Part shown: piece by piece, positions 11,041-21,784 of the stretch
Position numbering within the stretch: position 1 is the stretch's first letter
Layout: each line of letters begins with the position of its first letter
Assembly: GCA_911728435.2 (NCBI GenBank)
Contig: OU452201.1
Location: forward strand, 11,842,001 to 11,906,000
DNA: 64,000 nucleotides
Reading direction: 5' to 3'
From: Apoderus coryli
Lineage: Eukaryota; Arthropoda; Insecta; Coleoptera; Attelabidae
Notes under the pieces: model-generated
What the model was told of the DNA's origin: nothing
The model's database searches: none
Seen by the model: the letters and a program-made list of their open reading frames with translations, nothing else
Position numbers and translations under genes: made by a program

Positions 11041-12995
11041 GTACTTTATGTAAAAGATCAGTCGAGTATTCCATAAAAATATGGTGATATGCTACAATTT
11101 TTTCACACACTATTAAAAAAACCTCTGGAATGACCTGCAAAATGCCTCTTTTCAGCTATTTAAACACCCCTGTGCTAATCAAAGGACGAACGAATTGCCC
11201 CTATGTACATAATATTATATCACGGCATTTTACTACTTCCTCAATAAAAATACAAATCTAGCTTCAAAACATACCGTAGAGGAGTTGAATAAAAAAGGAA
11301 GAAATCAAAGGGCACAAAAACCTAATTCGTATGCGAAACATATTCGCGATTATTGTGTGTGGCATCCACTTTTATTACTTGATCAGAATATAACATTATA
11401 TTGGGATATGTGCAAGGAGGTTCAATTTTTTTACTTGAAAAATACCATCTCAAGCAGTAACGTGCATTATTTAAACATTTTTGATATTATTTTATAACAA
11501 TTTATATATTAAGTTAATTTTTAACAAGTGAACATCAATATTATAAAATTATCAGGACAAGACAGCATACATTTAATTTATCTGGAGCTTCCCTTGCTCA
11601 TTTTGGTTCTTTTATTATTTTTAGACCATTTCTATTAAACTTTAAGTTTTTTAGATAAACTTCAAAAGTAAAGAAAAACCAGTTACGTACTATGGTTAAA
11701 ATATATTTACAGGGATGGATCAATCAGTATGGAATATACAATTGCTACAATTTTTAGTTTTTTAATTTTCATCCATGACATATGAATGAATATTTTTAAG
11801 TTTTAACTATTGTCCAATGGCCGCTTGTAGTTAAATAAAAAAGAGGACAGTGTCACCTCACAGTAATATGGACTACTTTCTGATTATAAATAAATACCTC
11901 CTAACTAAATAAATGACTGTGGTCCATACTTATTTGTATTTCACCCAATTCGAGGCATCAAGATCTCAATCTTCAAGTTGATGGATTTTTTGATATTCCT
12001 AGACAAAATAGTCTCCGCCAACAAATATCGAAAATTTAATTCACATCGTTTCGTTTCATCATCCTGCTGGCACAAGCAGCATTTGGAATTTTCTTAGAGA
12101 CCTGGTAGACTTAACAAATTTTCGTAAGTTATCGTTGTGTTATCAATCAAGGAGTTCCTTATTTTTGTAACTCTCATTCAGTTTATGTTCAGTCCTTAAG
12201 GATTCAAGATGTAAATTAAATATTGATAACATGAGTATACTGGTGATTTCTGAAAGAATTCATATCTTGGACGTAGAAAATCAATATGTTCCTTTCCCGA
12301 GTTAAATAATCATGACTACTGCCACACGTAGTAGCAAAATTGCGACATCTGGGAAAATAATGCTAGCATTATCAGATATCTGCTCCCTTGCATCATATTC
12401 AGGCTAAATTGAATTTTGGAAGATGCAATTTCTTCAGAAGTTAGTTAGTGCGGTGGGGCGACTTTATATTAGGTACCTATGAAAGGGAGAACTATAATAT
12501 GGGAACGCAGTATAAATTAAAATGTGAATATGCCGATTTCAAACACAATTAGAATATTTAAATAAAAATATAAAAGTTTTCTGTTTTATAAATTTCTATT
12601 ATATAACTTATATTTTTAAATAACTACGTCAATGATTTTCATAGTCCTAACGTTTTGCACCATTGTCCCATGTAAGTCTGAATGTAATATGTTTTTTGCT
12701 TTGATATACATCGTAAAAATGTGTGTAAGTATGTTGTGTGATTTTATTTTCATCCTGGACCGTAAAAGTGAACATAAATGTGAAGATTTCCTATGGTTTC
12801 TACTGATCGTAATTTATTATCTATTTATTTAGAATAATAATACACTCTTCGAAATTACTATAGTTAACCAAAATACTTTGTATTACTTTAACGTGTCGGA
12901 ACGCTCACGACAGTGCAAATGTATATTATTTTTTCTACGACTGTCTTTAAATGCCTTTATTACAATCATCATCATCACAATTTTTAGCTTTTGGA
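11041..12995. other. AT-rich stretch, little recognisable
   Basis: Frames at 11285-11497 and 12632-12832 have no similarity I recognise. Near 11985-12140 (plus) scraps such as NKYRKFNSHR and, in another frame, FHHPAGTSSIWNFL recall the YRKPTHTDRYLNxxSxHP segment of Penelope-like reverse transcriptases, but too little is left for a call. Confidence 0.4.
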
Positions 12996-12999
12996 TTTT

Positions 13000-13448
13000 C
13001 ATTTTCGTTCTTTAATCCATCTTTCAAAAATCTCAGAAGTCATCCATGACTTTTTATTATTGGCGTATTGCGAGTCTTCCAAGCACTCAACCACCCTTCA
13101 CTAGCTTGACAATTAACGCAGTTAAATTGTTTAGCAAATTGTAGAGCCTTTAGCTTTATTAAATTTCCCGATATTGGTACTTTTTGACGCGTACGTGCCA
13201 CTAGAAACCATCAAATCTGCATTTACATCCTCGTAAGAACACACCCTTACTCGTTTTCGACTGCTTGGATCATTAGTTTTCTTGATGATAGTTTCACGAG
13301 TTTTTATTATCAGAGATACACAACTTGGGGAAACACCGAATGTTGCAGCAACATCAATTTCTTTGCAGCCTTTCACTATATAGAGTTTCACTATAAACAG
13401 TGTCGACTGTATATGCGTGCAGCAGTTAATATTCCGTGTCTTACCCAC
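13000..13448 (-). pseudogene. pogo/Tigger-type transposase, internally deleted and frameshifted
   Basis: From 13448 the minus strand gives a CENP-B-type N-terminal helix-turn-helix (LYIVKGCKEIDVAATFGVS, PSCVSLIIKTRETI). A frameshift near 13200 then gives the second CENP-B/Tc5 DNA-binding domain in another frame (VPISGNLIKLKALQFAK, then GWLSAWKTRN). Immediately after that, in a third frame, comes KSWMTSEIFERWIKE, a block from well inside the DDE catalytic domain of this superfamily. The first catalytic Asp region, which should lie between WKTRN and KSWMTS, is gone. The order of blocks identifies the family confidently. The deletion is typical of the origin of non-autonomous pogo derivatives. 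TIRs were not located. Confidence 0.75.
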
Positions 13449-13539
13449 GCAATAATATTATTAGAGATTGCGGAGAACACTAGTGTATAATATATATTTA
13501 AAAGCGCTGAGATATTCATATGGCTCTTTAAAGTATAAA

Positions 13540-14045
13540 TCACATGGAGTCAATAATAACACCCAACACTTTCGCCTCTAAGGACTAAGCAATATGGCTG
13601 CCTTTAAAGTGGACGTTAAAATCTAGTGTGGGACGGTATTTATTAAACTGAACTACGACAGTGTTGCGTTGGTTTATAATTAACCTGTTCTGAAAACACC
13701 GCTGGTCAAAAGCATGTAAAACCGCATTGTCGCAGGACCGCTATCCGATCGACGTGTCATTCGCATACATGAAAACTCTCCAAAAGGGTATATGCAGCGG
13801 CAGATCGTTGATAAAAAGAATAAACAATAAAGGACCCAAAATGCTACCCTGAGGAGTGCCCAAATTGATGTGTGGGATTCAACTATTACAGTTACAATCC
13901 TTCTGTTTGATAAATAAGAAACAATCCAATTGTTAATCGGGCCTCGTACTCCCAGATCACTCAACTTTGTTGCGACAAACTTTTTTAACGAACTGAGGAC
14001 CATCTTAAGAAAGTTTTCTTCTTCGTTAAATTGAGCACACAAGGC
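13540..14045 (-). pseudogene. LINE reverse transcriptase of a second clade, degenerate
   Basis: From about 14000 the minus strand reads KLSDLGVRGPINNWIVSYLSNR, the segment between reverse-transcriptase motifs A and B. After a frameshift it reads [20 protein letters not shown] and NDLPLHIPF (motif B and following). Motif C appears as YANDTSI where YADDT is expected, so the first Asp of the catalytic pair has become Asn. Further frames reach VLGVIIDS near 13545. The sequence is clearly different from copies A-E. Frameshifts, stops and the altered catalytic residue mark it as long dead. Confidence 0.75.
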
Positions 14046-14685
14046 TCCTGCGTCCTTGATATTTACGTTTTAAAAATTTAACCTTAGACTTAGGGGTTAA
14101 ATGCAGAAAAAATCGTCTTTTTCCTTAGATCAGCCCGAAACACAATGTTGCCAAATGTAAACTTGACATTAATTTCAACAAAATAAAATTTCAATAAGTT
14201 GTAGTCAAGTGTCGATACAGCATACCAATTAATTTCAATATTGAAATCAAAGACAACATTTATTGAAATTATTTAAATACTGACATTGAAGTCAATGTTT
14301 TTACAGCATATAAGGCTGATTACGCAATATATTAAATGACTTATATTATATAGCTGCATAGTTTACTGGAGTCTGGGAATGTGGGCACATTATATTTTCG
14401 TGGGTTGGTTTTTCTTCTTCTTAATTATTCGTTTGTAGATTTGACTTATCTTCCAAATGAACACTAGTATCGTAATTATTCCAATGTTACGTTAAGTAAC
14501 AATAATGTACGTTTTGACATACAATCAAGAGAAGTGATACTTTGCCGAGGGTTATTTGCAAAAATTATTTATTTGGTGCTAATCAGTAGAAACATATTTC
14601 TTAAAGAACTGGCACGCCAACACACGCTTGCAAATTTTTGCAACAACCTTTTCTATATTTAGAAGAAATCATTATTTATTGTTTA
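14046..14685. other. no gene seen
   Basis: AT-rich. It contains a small palindrome TTTCAATATTGAAA near 14232 and no recognisable coding sequence. Confidence 0.5.
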
Positions 14686-14689
14686 TTTT

Positions 14690-15290
14690 TTGTTCGAGTA
14701 TAATAGGTTGAAGTTGCAGAGAGTGCAGAACTCATGTGTTCGATTTGTGTGCACAGTTCCTTTTGCGGCACATGTCACTCCGTTTTATGAGAGATTGAGG
14801 GTACCGAAGTTGAATGCCAGATTCGAGTACCTACATACTTCATTACTGCATAAAATCTACCATTCCGGAGAGCCTCAGTATTTGTATAGTTTGTTGTGTA
14901 GACGTTCGAGTGTGCATGATGTTAATATACGGGTTAATACATTTACAATCCCCAAGCATCACACATTAAAATTTCAGGGTTCTTTTTCATATATGGCCTC
15001 ACTGTTTTTAAATAAAGTGATTGTGATATAATTGACTTACCATTAAACTTATTTCAGAGAGAAGTGAAACTAAGAATTTACTCATAGGCTCAATTTATTG
15101 TTAATTGTGGATGGGTTCTTTTTTTCTTTTTCTTTTTAAATTGTAACATTTTTCTTTTTTTTCTATTTTTTGTACATTTGTATCTTTTAGGTAGAGTGGA
15201 AGAGTGGCATTAGCCAAACCTCTAACCTTTTGTGTGTTTGTATTTTTTTTTTGCATTCTCACAATAAATCATTTATTATTATTATTATAT
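14690..15290 (+). mobile_element. 5'-truncated LINE copy D: reverse-transcriptase C-terminus, 3' UTR, (TTA)n tail
   Basis: The frame 14690-15031 contains LKLQRVQNSCVRFVCTVP, then HDVNIRVNTF and FQGSFSYMAS, the C-terminal blocks seen in copies A, B and E. A frameshift near 15015 lets the reading continue (LPLNLFQREVKLRIYS) to a stop near 15086. About 170 bp of T-rich 3' UTR follow, ending AATAAATCATTTATTATTATTATTAT at 15264-15290. The GIRK block is replaced by VPFAAHVTP, as in a divergent subfamily. All catalytic motifs are missing by 5' truncation. Confidence 0.75.
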
Positions 15291-17980
15291 AAAAAAGTTT
15301 GGTTTGTGTGTTATTTTTTTCAAAAAACAAAATTGAATTATGTTTTATTAAAAATTGTTTAGCCACTTCACTGTTTCAAATATTTTTGATATACTTACTT
15401 ATTTTAATAACAAATTTTCTGCCTTAATCCCTGTTACGGAAATTTAGCTGTTATTGAGAAGTTCTTTCCATATTTACTGTCACAAACAGGCAGGTATACC
15501 TACAGTTGTCCACAATTATTAAATCTATATGACACAATTTGATACACAACTGTTATAATAGCATTCTATAATAGATACTATAATAATACGATATACTCGT
15601 AAGTACATGTGGTAGCCTGCCAAGCCGAAAATTTATTACGCCCGTCCGACCTTTAATTAAATTGACAGAATTGACTAAATTACAAGTTATTGATTCCTCT
15701 AAAGCCCAAATGAGATTAAGAAAGTTTCTTGTTTAAAGTTGTTATGGACCATATAGCTATAGGCAAACAGGAGACTTAAACCTGCATCAAGAAGGGTACC
15801 ATATTCTGTTTGGAACATAATGCCACCATTTTATTTCAGTATAATTCATTTCATAAAGTTTGTCGGCTAAAAATATTTAACAGAGTTAAATAAAAATCTA
15901 TTCACGAATATAAGGTTAGATCGACAACAGTGAGAGTCTATTAATAATTACTTTATCCAGACAGACAGACAGAAAGCTAAAAACATTTGAATGAGCAAAT
16001 CACGATTGTGAATGCTTTCCAGCGTTTCAAATTATTATTCAGCATTACTCCTTTCGCTGAACTCTATGAAAAAAGAAAACAAGAAGAACAAGGTATGTGC
16101 TCTCTCGTAGAATAAACCCCCTAGCTCTAAGATTGCCCAAAATGAATAGGGTTAGAAATGGAAGGTATTTTGAAGGTTTCAGAATCGGCTGTACTTCAAC
16201 GACAAAAAGGATTTTGAGTTATAAATTAAAAACCTATAATATGCAAGTGCTAAAAAATATTTACGAGATTTTCTTTGCGTTCCAACAACCCTGAGAAGAA
16301 TACGCTGCTGCACAGCTCTATTTCTATTAGAGCACTGCTCACAGGTCAGGTGAAACGAATATATAATACATTATATACCTCAGTGTTTGTATGTATATAG
16401 AGAATATATACAACATACCACCTACATAGAATGTAATTTCGCCAAGACGAGTCCCCAATGAGTTGCTTGTTGCGGTCTTCCCTTTTTCCCTGAAAATAAG
16501 TCCAGTTTAAATTCACTCGTCCCGTCCTTCCTCTTTATACTATAGGTACGGTTAGAATGTGAATAAAATATAATCCAACATGAATAGGAGGTAGACCTAT
16601 CTACATATTTAATTAAATCATTGGTTTCTCTATTGAAAATATTATACCTATTTACTGGGTACCTATAATAAGTATTAATACATGCGACGCTGCGTATGAA
16701 TGTCAAAAGATAATCAATGTAACGCCGCGCCGTTCAGGTGAATTCAGCGTTTAACAAAATTATAAAGTGGAAAATATTACAACTAAAGATTTAGAGCTTA
16801 AGATCATTAGCTGATACTCCTACAATGCAATTTTTCATCTTGCCAACATAGATGAAGTCTCAGTGAGTGTGATGCTTCACGGTCAAACAACACTCTAAAA
16901 GTTTGGCATTGACGAATTGCACCAGGAGATCTAAAAATATATTCTTCGCCCAGAACTTTTTGAAAGACGCAAGCCAGTTAAATGATAATTCAAACCACAG
17001 GCAATCAAAAGATAAGTTATCATCACATCTAACCTGTCTGTCTTTAACTCATTGTGCCCAGTTCCACAAAATCACAGCATCGTATTGTCGTCCACTTCCA
17101 AATTAGAGGACAATAACTCAGACCAAATAATATTACTCTGTTTGTCATTATTTAAAATACATTTGTGATGTATAGATCTGCTGCTGCTCTAGTCTATTTT
17201 TTATAAAAGTCTCGACCAAGTTTATTACCTTAAAATTCACACATCCCTGTCAATAGGTTTTTCATTATTTAGGCTATAGACGAATTCACCCTGACCCAAT
17301 GCCTGACCAAAGGACATTAGATTTCGGGTGCATCGGAATGAAGCTAAAAAATAAAATGGAATATGTCGATTGGACATACTTCATGTTTATGCTTCCACCG
17401 CCAATCCACGTAAAGAACGAAGAGTAAAAGTAAAAGAATACGTTGTTGCATCATTAACTAATACAAATAAAGTTAAATAGCTAAAAAGGAGAATATTTAC
17501 ATTGATATATAGGAGAGTTACCATACAACAATGACGTTGCCCAGTTCTCACATTTTGAATCTACTTTTGCACAACACAACCCAACCCATCTTTGACTGTT
17601 CTAAGAATAAGAACACGATGGAATTCAATAGCTTTATGAACACTGTAATCTGTAGGGATTTGGACAGCAAGAAGGAGAAGGTCCTTTTAAAACTTTGAAT
17701 TTTTCGCCCGCAAAATATGGCAAAAGTTGAGTGAAATTTATAATACATATTTTTGTTTATCTATCCTTCATATATTCTAATTAACTCTGTTAACTATCAG
17801 ATATCAGGCTGCGTTTGGTTTTCCTAATGTAAATTGAATGTGGTAAGTGATTGAAGTGACGAAATCCTTTGAAGTATACTCATTTATTTTTATCATTGTA
17901 TTTTTCAGATCATAATAAGTGATTAATATTTTAAGAAGAATAACCGTTCACTAGTTGATAAAGCTTTCTAATTCTTTTTT
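15291..17980. other. AT-rich stretch without a recognisable gene
   Basis: Frames at 16097-16294 (+), 16422-16706 (-), 16903-17106 (+) and 17548-17748 (-) have no family similarity I recognise. A short (CAGA)n run is at about 15959-15974. No TIR pairs noticed. Confidence 0.5.
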
Positions 17981-17983
17981 TGT

Positions 17984-18030
17984 TAATATAACCACTGATG
18001 ATGGGAATAAGTTTCCCGAAACATATATGG
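17984..18030 (+). ncRNA. hammerhead ribozyme-like motif, Penelope type
   Basis: CTGATGA (17995-18001), one extra T, a perfect 5-bp stem II (GGGAA/TTCCC, 5-nt loop), then GAAAC (18018-18022). A short stem III segment and an ATA triplet precede TGG, which pairs with CCA upstream of the core to start stem I. Outer stem I is not obvious. The core residues are intact, so it may be the end of an otherwise lost Penelope-like copy. Confidence 0.5.
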
Positions 18031-18690
18031 CTTTGATAGTTTGGTATCATATTGATTATAACAGATTATATTATTGTCATTTGAATATAATACATGTAGT
18101 TTCACTATAGATTATTCTTAATAAATTAGTATCCAATTTCGCTTCTATAAAGTAAATTGTTGTTCTTGCACATTGCTCGATATTTTTTTTCCTGTAGATA
18201 AGTGTCTTATACAAAGAAAAACACCTTCCTCTTCTTTAATCGAACCAGCTATTATGTGGGCAGTTTGTTTTGTCGAACAACTGAACAGGATTTCTTTTTA
18301 AACTTCAATGAATAGAATAGGATCGAATTACCTATTTTTCTTCTTTGATAAACCACTTTGATATCTGCTTTTTTTCATTCAATTTTGGTAAAGAGCTAAT
18401 AATACTATATAAAATACACTAGTGACATAATAAGAATGTTATGCGGTGACATTTGACAAGGATCTTATTCTTAAGTTTTTATAAAAGACTCGTTCGTTTG
18501 TATGATTTTTCTTTTGAATTAAAGACTTGACATTACACAATGAGTTGTGTTTATATGCTTATTAAACTCTTCTTGAATGCTTTTTGTTATTGACAAGAGT
18601 AATAAAAGCTTTAACACAAATGGGAATATCGAGAGAAAATATGATTTTTATTATCCTAAACACATGCCTTTGAATACATGGTTCAGTTCA
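18031..18690. other. no feature seen
   Basis: AT-rich, no recognisable feature apart from short low-complexity frames. Confidence 0.5.
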
Positions 18691-18810
18691 ATAATAATAA
18701 TAGCTTTATTCGGGTTTGGAAATTATAACCGTTCTAGGACAATTTGCTGCGCCGAACTGATTGCGCCTTGGATAAAATTCTCAGACCGTTCTATTACTGT
18801 TTAAAATTGT
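18691..18810 (-). mobile_element. retroelement 3' end, family with CCCGAATAAAGCTA terminus
   Basis: On the minus strand, TCCTAGAACGGTTATAATTT is followed by CCAAACCCGAATAAAGCTATTATTATTATTG. A second copy of the same end is at 21785-21945 (plus), where TTCTAGAACAGTTATGTACG precedes AACCCGAATAAAGCTA. Poly(A)-signal-like AATAAA plus an (ATT)n tail fit a non-LTR element or a SINE using its machinery. Confidence 0.55.
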
Positions 18811-19153
18811 GAAAAACCCGAAGGCTTCATCTTCCTTTATACCAAACATAACTAATATATAACCTAACTTTAATGATGTACAAACAATAAAATAATATCG
18901 TTGATGGTCTTGACTTCTACTTGATGAAAATTCATTTTCAAGTTTTTGAAGAAAACAAGAAATGTTTTTAAATAATTTTACAAAATATGGTACATATGGC
19001 TTCTTCAGATAGCCACTGTGTTTAATAAAATAAGAGCCAAACATTTATTGTATCTATTCATTTTCTTTTTGTTTTATTTGGATTTTTCATTTTCATTCAA
19101 AATGGGTAGTGAACATTTTCATGAAGACAAAATACAAATGTTTAATATAATTA

Positions 19154-19275
19154 CACAGGCCAACACACATTTTGGTGCCTGCGATTTTTTAACTGTTCCT
19201 GAGTAATTTTTGGATGCAGAATGTAAAAAGGTTCTCAGATTTTGTCTATCAGATCTAGTTTTTGAGATTTTTTAA
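19154..19275. repeat. left TIR of the 19.15-21.57 kb element
   Basis: Imperfect inverted match to 21440-21565. Best blocks are the outer 12 bp (19154-19165), GGTGCC near 19175 and a 30-bp inner block ending near 19272. Substitutions and length differences occur in A/T-rich parts. Confidence 0.7.
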
Positions 19276-19366
19276 AAAATTGTGTATATAATTTACGTTA
19301 TAACTGTTATAATATATAATATTACTATTGACAGTTAAAAAAAACAAAGACACATGGATTTAAGTA

Positions 19367-19372
19367 TTTATT
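19367..19372 (-). promoter_or_regulatory. poly(A) signal of the 566-codon gene
   Basis: AATAAA on the minus strand, 33 nt downstream of the TAG stop codon at 19406-19408. Confidence 0.6.
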
Positions 19373-19405
19373 GCAAAAACTTAATTTACATAATTACATT
19401 AGTCA

Positions 19406-21106
19406 CTAATCACATAAAAATTTTCTTTTATACGATTTTCTAGAATGGAGTTTACTAGGGCAGTCTCGCTGAAGGCTCCAGCAGTAGTCCGCCATCATGT
19501 GGCTATCCCATCGTCCTTGATAACGATCTTCCATAGTTTTAATATCCTGGTGGAATCTTTCCCCCTGTTCTTCACTACAATCACCTAAGTTTTCTGGAAA
19601 ACGATCTAGGTGGCTGTGGAGGTAGTGAACTTTTATACTCATGTTACAGCCGAGAATATTAAAATTTGAAAGCATAGTTTCCACTAATTCTACGTAATTG
19701 TCTGCTTTATGATTGCCAAGAAAATTTTGTACTACTTGAACAAATGAACTCCAAGCGTTAGATTCAGTCTCGTTCATTGATGTGGTGAATTGTGGATCTT
19801 TAACAAGTTGCCTTATTTGAGGACCATCAAATATACCAGCTTTTAGTTTTTCCGTGCTAATGCCAGGAAATTTACGTGACAAATACCCAAAACAATTTCC
19901 ATCTCGATTTAAGGCCTTCACAAATTGCTTCATTAGGCCTAGCTTGATATGCAAGGGCGGAAGTAAGATTTTTTCTCTTGAAACCAAAGGTTCGTTGATC
20001 ACGTTTTGTATTCCTTGAATCATGACATCTCTTGAAGGCCAATTTTTGTTAACCCAGTGCTCATTTTTAGCTCTGCTGTCCCAAAGGCACAAAAAACAAG
20101 GATATTTTGTATAACCACTCTGCTGTCCAAGGAGGAAGTTAATCATTTTTAAATCAACACAAATTGACCACTGATGTTCTTCGTATTTAATTTTTCTCAA
20201 AACTAATGCTATTGTTTCATATTCTTCCTTCATGGTAGTAGAATGACCAATAGGAATTGAGCCATATTTGTTACCGTTATGTAAAAGAACACATTTTAAA
20301 CTACGTTTTGAACTGTCAATAAAAAGGCGCCAATCATCTGGAGTGTATTCAGGCAAACCCATTTTTTCTAAGAGCCCTTTTATATTGTTACAGAATACCA
20401 AGTCATTTTCCTGAGTGAAAAAAGGCAGCAGATCCTTATCTCTTTTACGATAAAATGTAATATTAGTACCTCGACAAAGTAGATTTTTTTCTTTTAATCT
20501 GGATGCAAGTAATTCAGCGGATTCCTTTGAGAGATTCAGGTCTCTTATAAGATCGTTTAGTTCTTCTTGATTGAAACACTGCGGAGTTGCTAAATCTGCT
20601 TCAAAATCGCTGTCGTTTTCTGATTGAATTCTTTTAACTTCGTCAGACGTTGATGTTTCTGTATCATCTTCTGTCAGTTTGGGTAGACTGCTGAATGATG
20701 GAACGGGTATTTCTTCCGAATGCACTACAGGCCTTCTTGCAGAATCTAGATCAGGATATGTCCATTTGTGTCTATTGTTTCTATTTATGCCTTTAATATT
20801 AACGAGACAAAAATAGCAGTCGTCATGATGGTTCCGCGGTTCTCTCCAAACCATTGGTACACCAAACTTTAGGCACTTCCTCTTTCCAGTTGTCCACTGT
20901 CGCAAATGTTCAACACATGTTTTACATATGAAATGTGGGGCCCAAGATTTATCTTGATCTCCTAAATGAACGCCAAAATAGGCAAGATAAGCTCTTTTCA
21001 CAAAGTCAGAAATCCTTTTTCTGCTCTCTTTCAAAGTGTATTCACCACACACATAACAAAAAACATCGGGATGATTTACACAGGTACGTCTGCTTGTGGA
21101 TGCCAT
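19406..21106 (-). CDS. 566-aa zinc-binding, DDE-like transposase candidate
   Basis: An uninterrupted, intronless frame. The start context is AAACAATGG. The N-terminus has C17-x2-C20 and C61-x2-C64, the spacing of an insect ZAD-like zinc-binding domain, followed by C97-x2-C100. Residues 150-185 are acidic and low-complexity. The C-terminal half contains FIDSSKRS (D264), CVDLKMI (D318), CFLC (C337/C340), PPLHIKLG (H386) and EEQGERFHQD (E512/E513, H519). A D...D...C-x2-C...H...E series in an RNase H-like alternation of strands is what several cut-and-paste transposases show, but assigning D264, D318 and E513 as catalytic is my inference. I recall similar uncharacterised proteins as multi-copy in arthropod and other animal genomes. 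Flanking TIRs argue for a mobile gene. The alternative is a domesticated host gene. Confidence 0.75.
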   Translation of the reverse strand: MASTSRRTCVNHPDVFCYVCGEYTLKESRKRISDFVKRAYLAYFGVHLGDQDKSWAPHFICKTCVEHLRQWTTGKRKCLKFGVPMVWREPRNHHDDCYFCLVNIKGINRNNRHKWTYPDLDSARRPVVHSEEIPVPSFSSLPKLTEDDTETSTSDEVKRIQSENDSDFEADLATPQCFNQEELNDLIRDLNLSKESAELLASRLKEKNLLCRGTNITFYRKRDKDLLPFFTQENDLVFCNNIKGLLEKMGLPEYTPDDWRLFIDSSKRSLKCVLLHNGNKYGSIPIGHSTTMKEEYETIALVLRKIKYEEHQWSICVDLKMINFLLGQQSGYTKYPCFLCLWDSRAKNEHWVNKNWPSRDVMIQGIQNVINEPLVSREKILLPPLHIKLGLMKQFVKALNRDGNCFGYLSRKFPGISTEKLKAGIFDGPQIRQLVKDPQFTTSMNETESNAWSSFVQVVQNFLGNHKADNYVELVETMLSNFNILGCNMSIKVHYLHSHLDRFPENLGDCSEEQGERFHQDIKTMEDRYQGRWDSHMMADYCWSLQRDCPSKLHSRKSYKRKFLCD

Positions 21107-21439
21107 TGTTTCAGTTTAGTGTCTTGATACTACAAAACGACCAAAATTTACACAAAATGATAGCACAACTTTACTTGGGAAAACTCAGTAATATACTAAA
21201 TCAAGTACAGCCAAGCAGGTATAGAAGGATCGGGTCATAGGCAATTACAGGTATAAAAGTAAGTAAGAGCATTGTATTGAGTAGTTCCTAGTATAGGAAC
21301 ATTGGGTCAGGGACAATTCCAGGTATCCATTTGGCTAATTAGATTCTGGGAAATTCCTATTTTGACGATTAAGTACATATTTATCTCTTTATTTGTTGTC
21401 CTTTATCAGAAAAAAATATATCATTTAACCTGTAACGTG

Positions 21440-21565
21440 TATCTCAAAAACTAGAGCTGATAGAAAAAATCTGGTGGCATTTTTGGAATCAGCACATTAA
21501 AAACATCTAAAATCAGATGTTAGATTTCTGGCACCAAATTTTTTTTTTCATTTTGTTGGCCTGTG
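21440..21565. repeat. right TIR of the 19.15-21.57 kb element
   Basis: Inverted counterpart of 19154-19275. It carries an A/T-tract insertion near 21541-21552 and an extra hairpin-like ACATCTAAAATCAGATGT segment near 21503 that the left arm lacks. Confidence 0.7.
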
Positions 21566-21784
21566 TTATCATTGTCTTCTTTTAGATACCTATACTAAAT
21601 ATATAATATTGTTTTTTTTAATAAATGTAGTCTACCTTTTTAAATATAGATAAATTTAATTATAATATAACATTTAATCATCTAATATATAATTAAATAT
21701 ATTATGTGATAAGATGTACGTTTTTAGTATATGTTAAAATTAAACTAAAAACATACATAACACGTTTATTGATATGCGCATGTG

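Larger units (their letters stand above)
19154..21565 (-). mobile_element. complete TIR element of an unassigned DNA-transposon-like family
   Basis: The unit is 2412 bp long. Both ends begin CACAGGCCAACA, read inward, and the similarity continues for roughly 120 bp through TTTGGTGCC and TCTATCAG..TCTAGTTTTTGAGAT. TTA flanks both ends (19151-19153 and 21566-21568), a possible 3-bp target duplication or part of a longer site. Inside is one uninterrupted minus-strand gene with a good start context and a poly(A) signal. An intact frame between TIRs is the organisation of an autonomous cut-and-paste transposon. I do not recognise the TIR as belonging to a named superfamily. The arms have diverged from each other, so the insertion is not brand new. 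Confidence 0.7.

Noticed and set aside
12045..12075. GATGATGAAACGAAAC on the minus strand, resembling hammerhead boxes
   Set aside because: No room for a stem II between the boxes and no stem I.
11985..12140. Penelope-like reverse-transcriptase scraps
   Set aside because: Only short matches in changing frames; below what I can support as a feature.
19406..21106. Reading the 566-codon gene as an ordinary ZAD zinc-finger transcription factor
   Set aside because: It lacks C2H2 finger arrays, has transposase-like acidic residues, and sits between inverted repeats.
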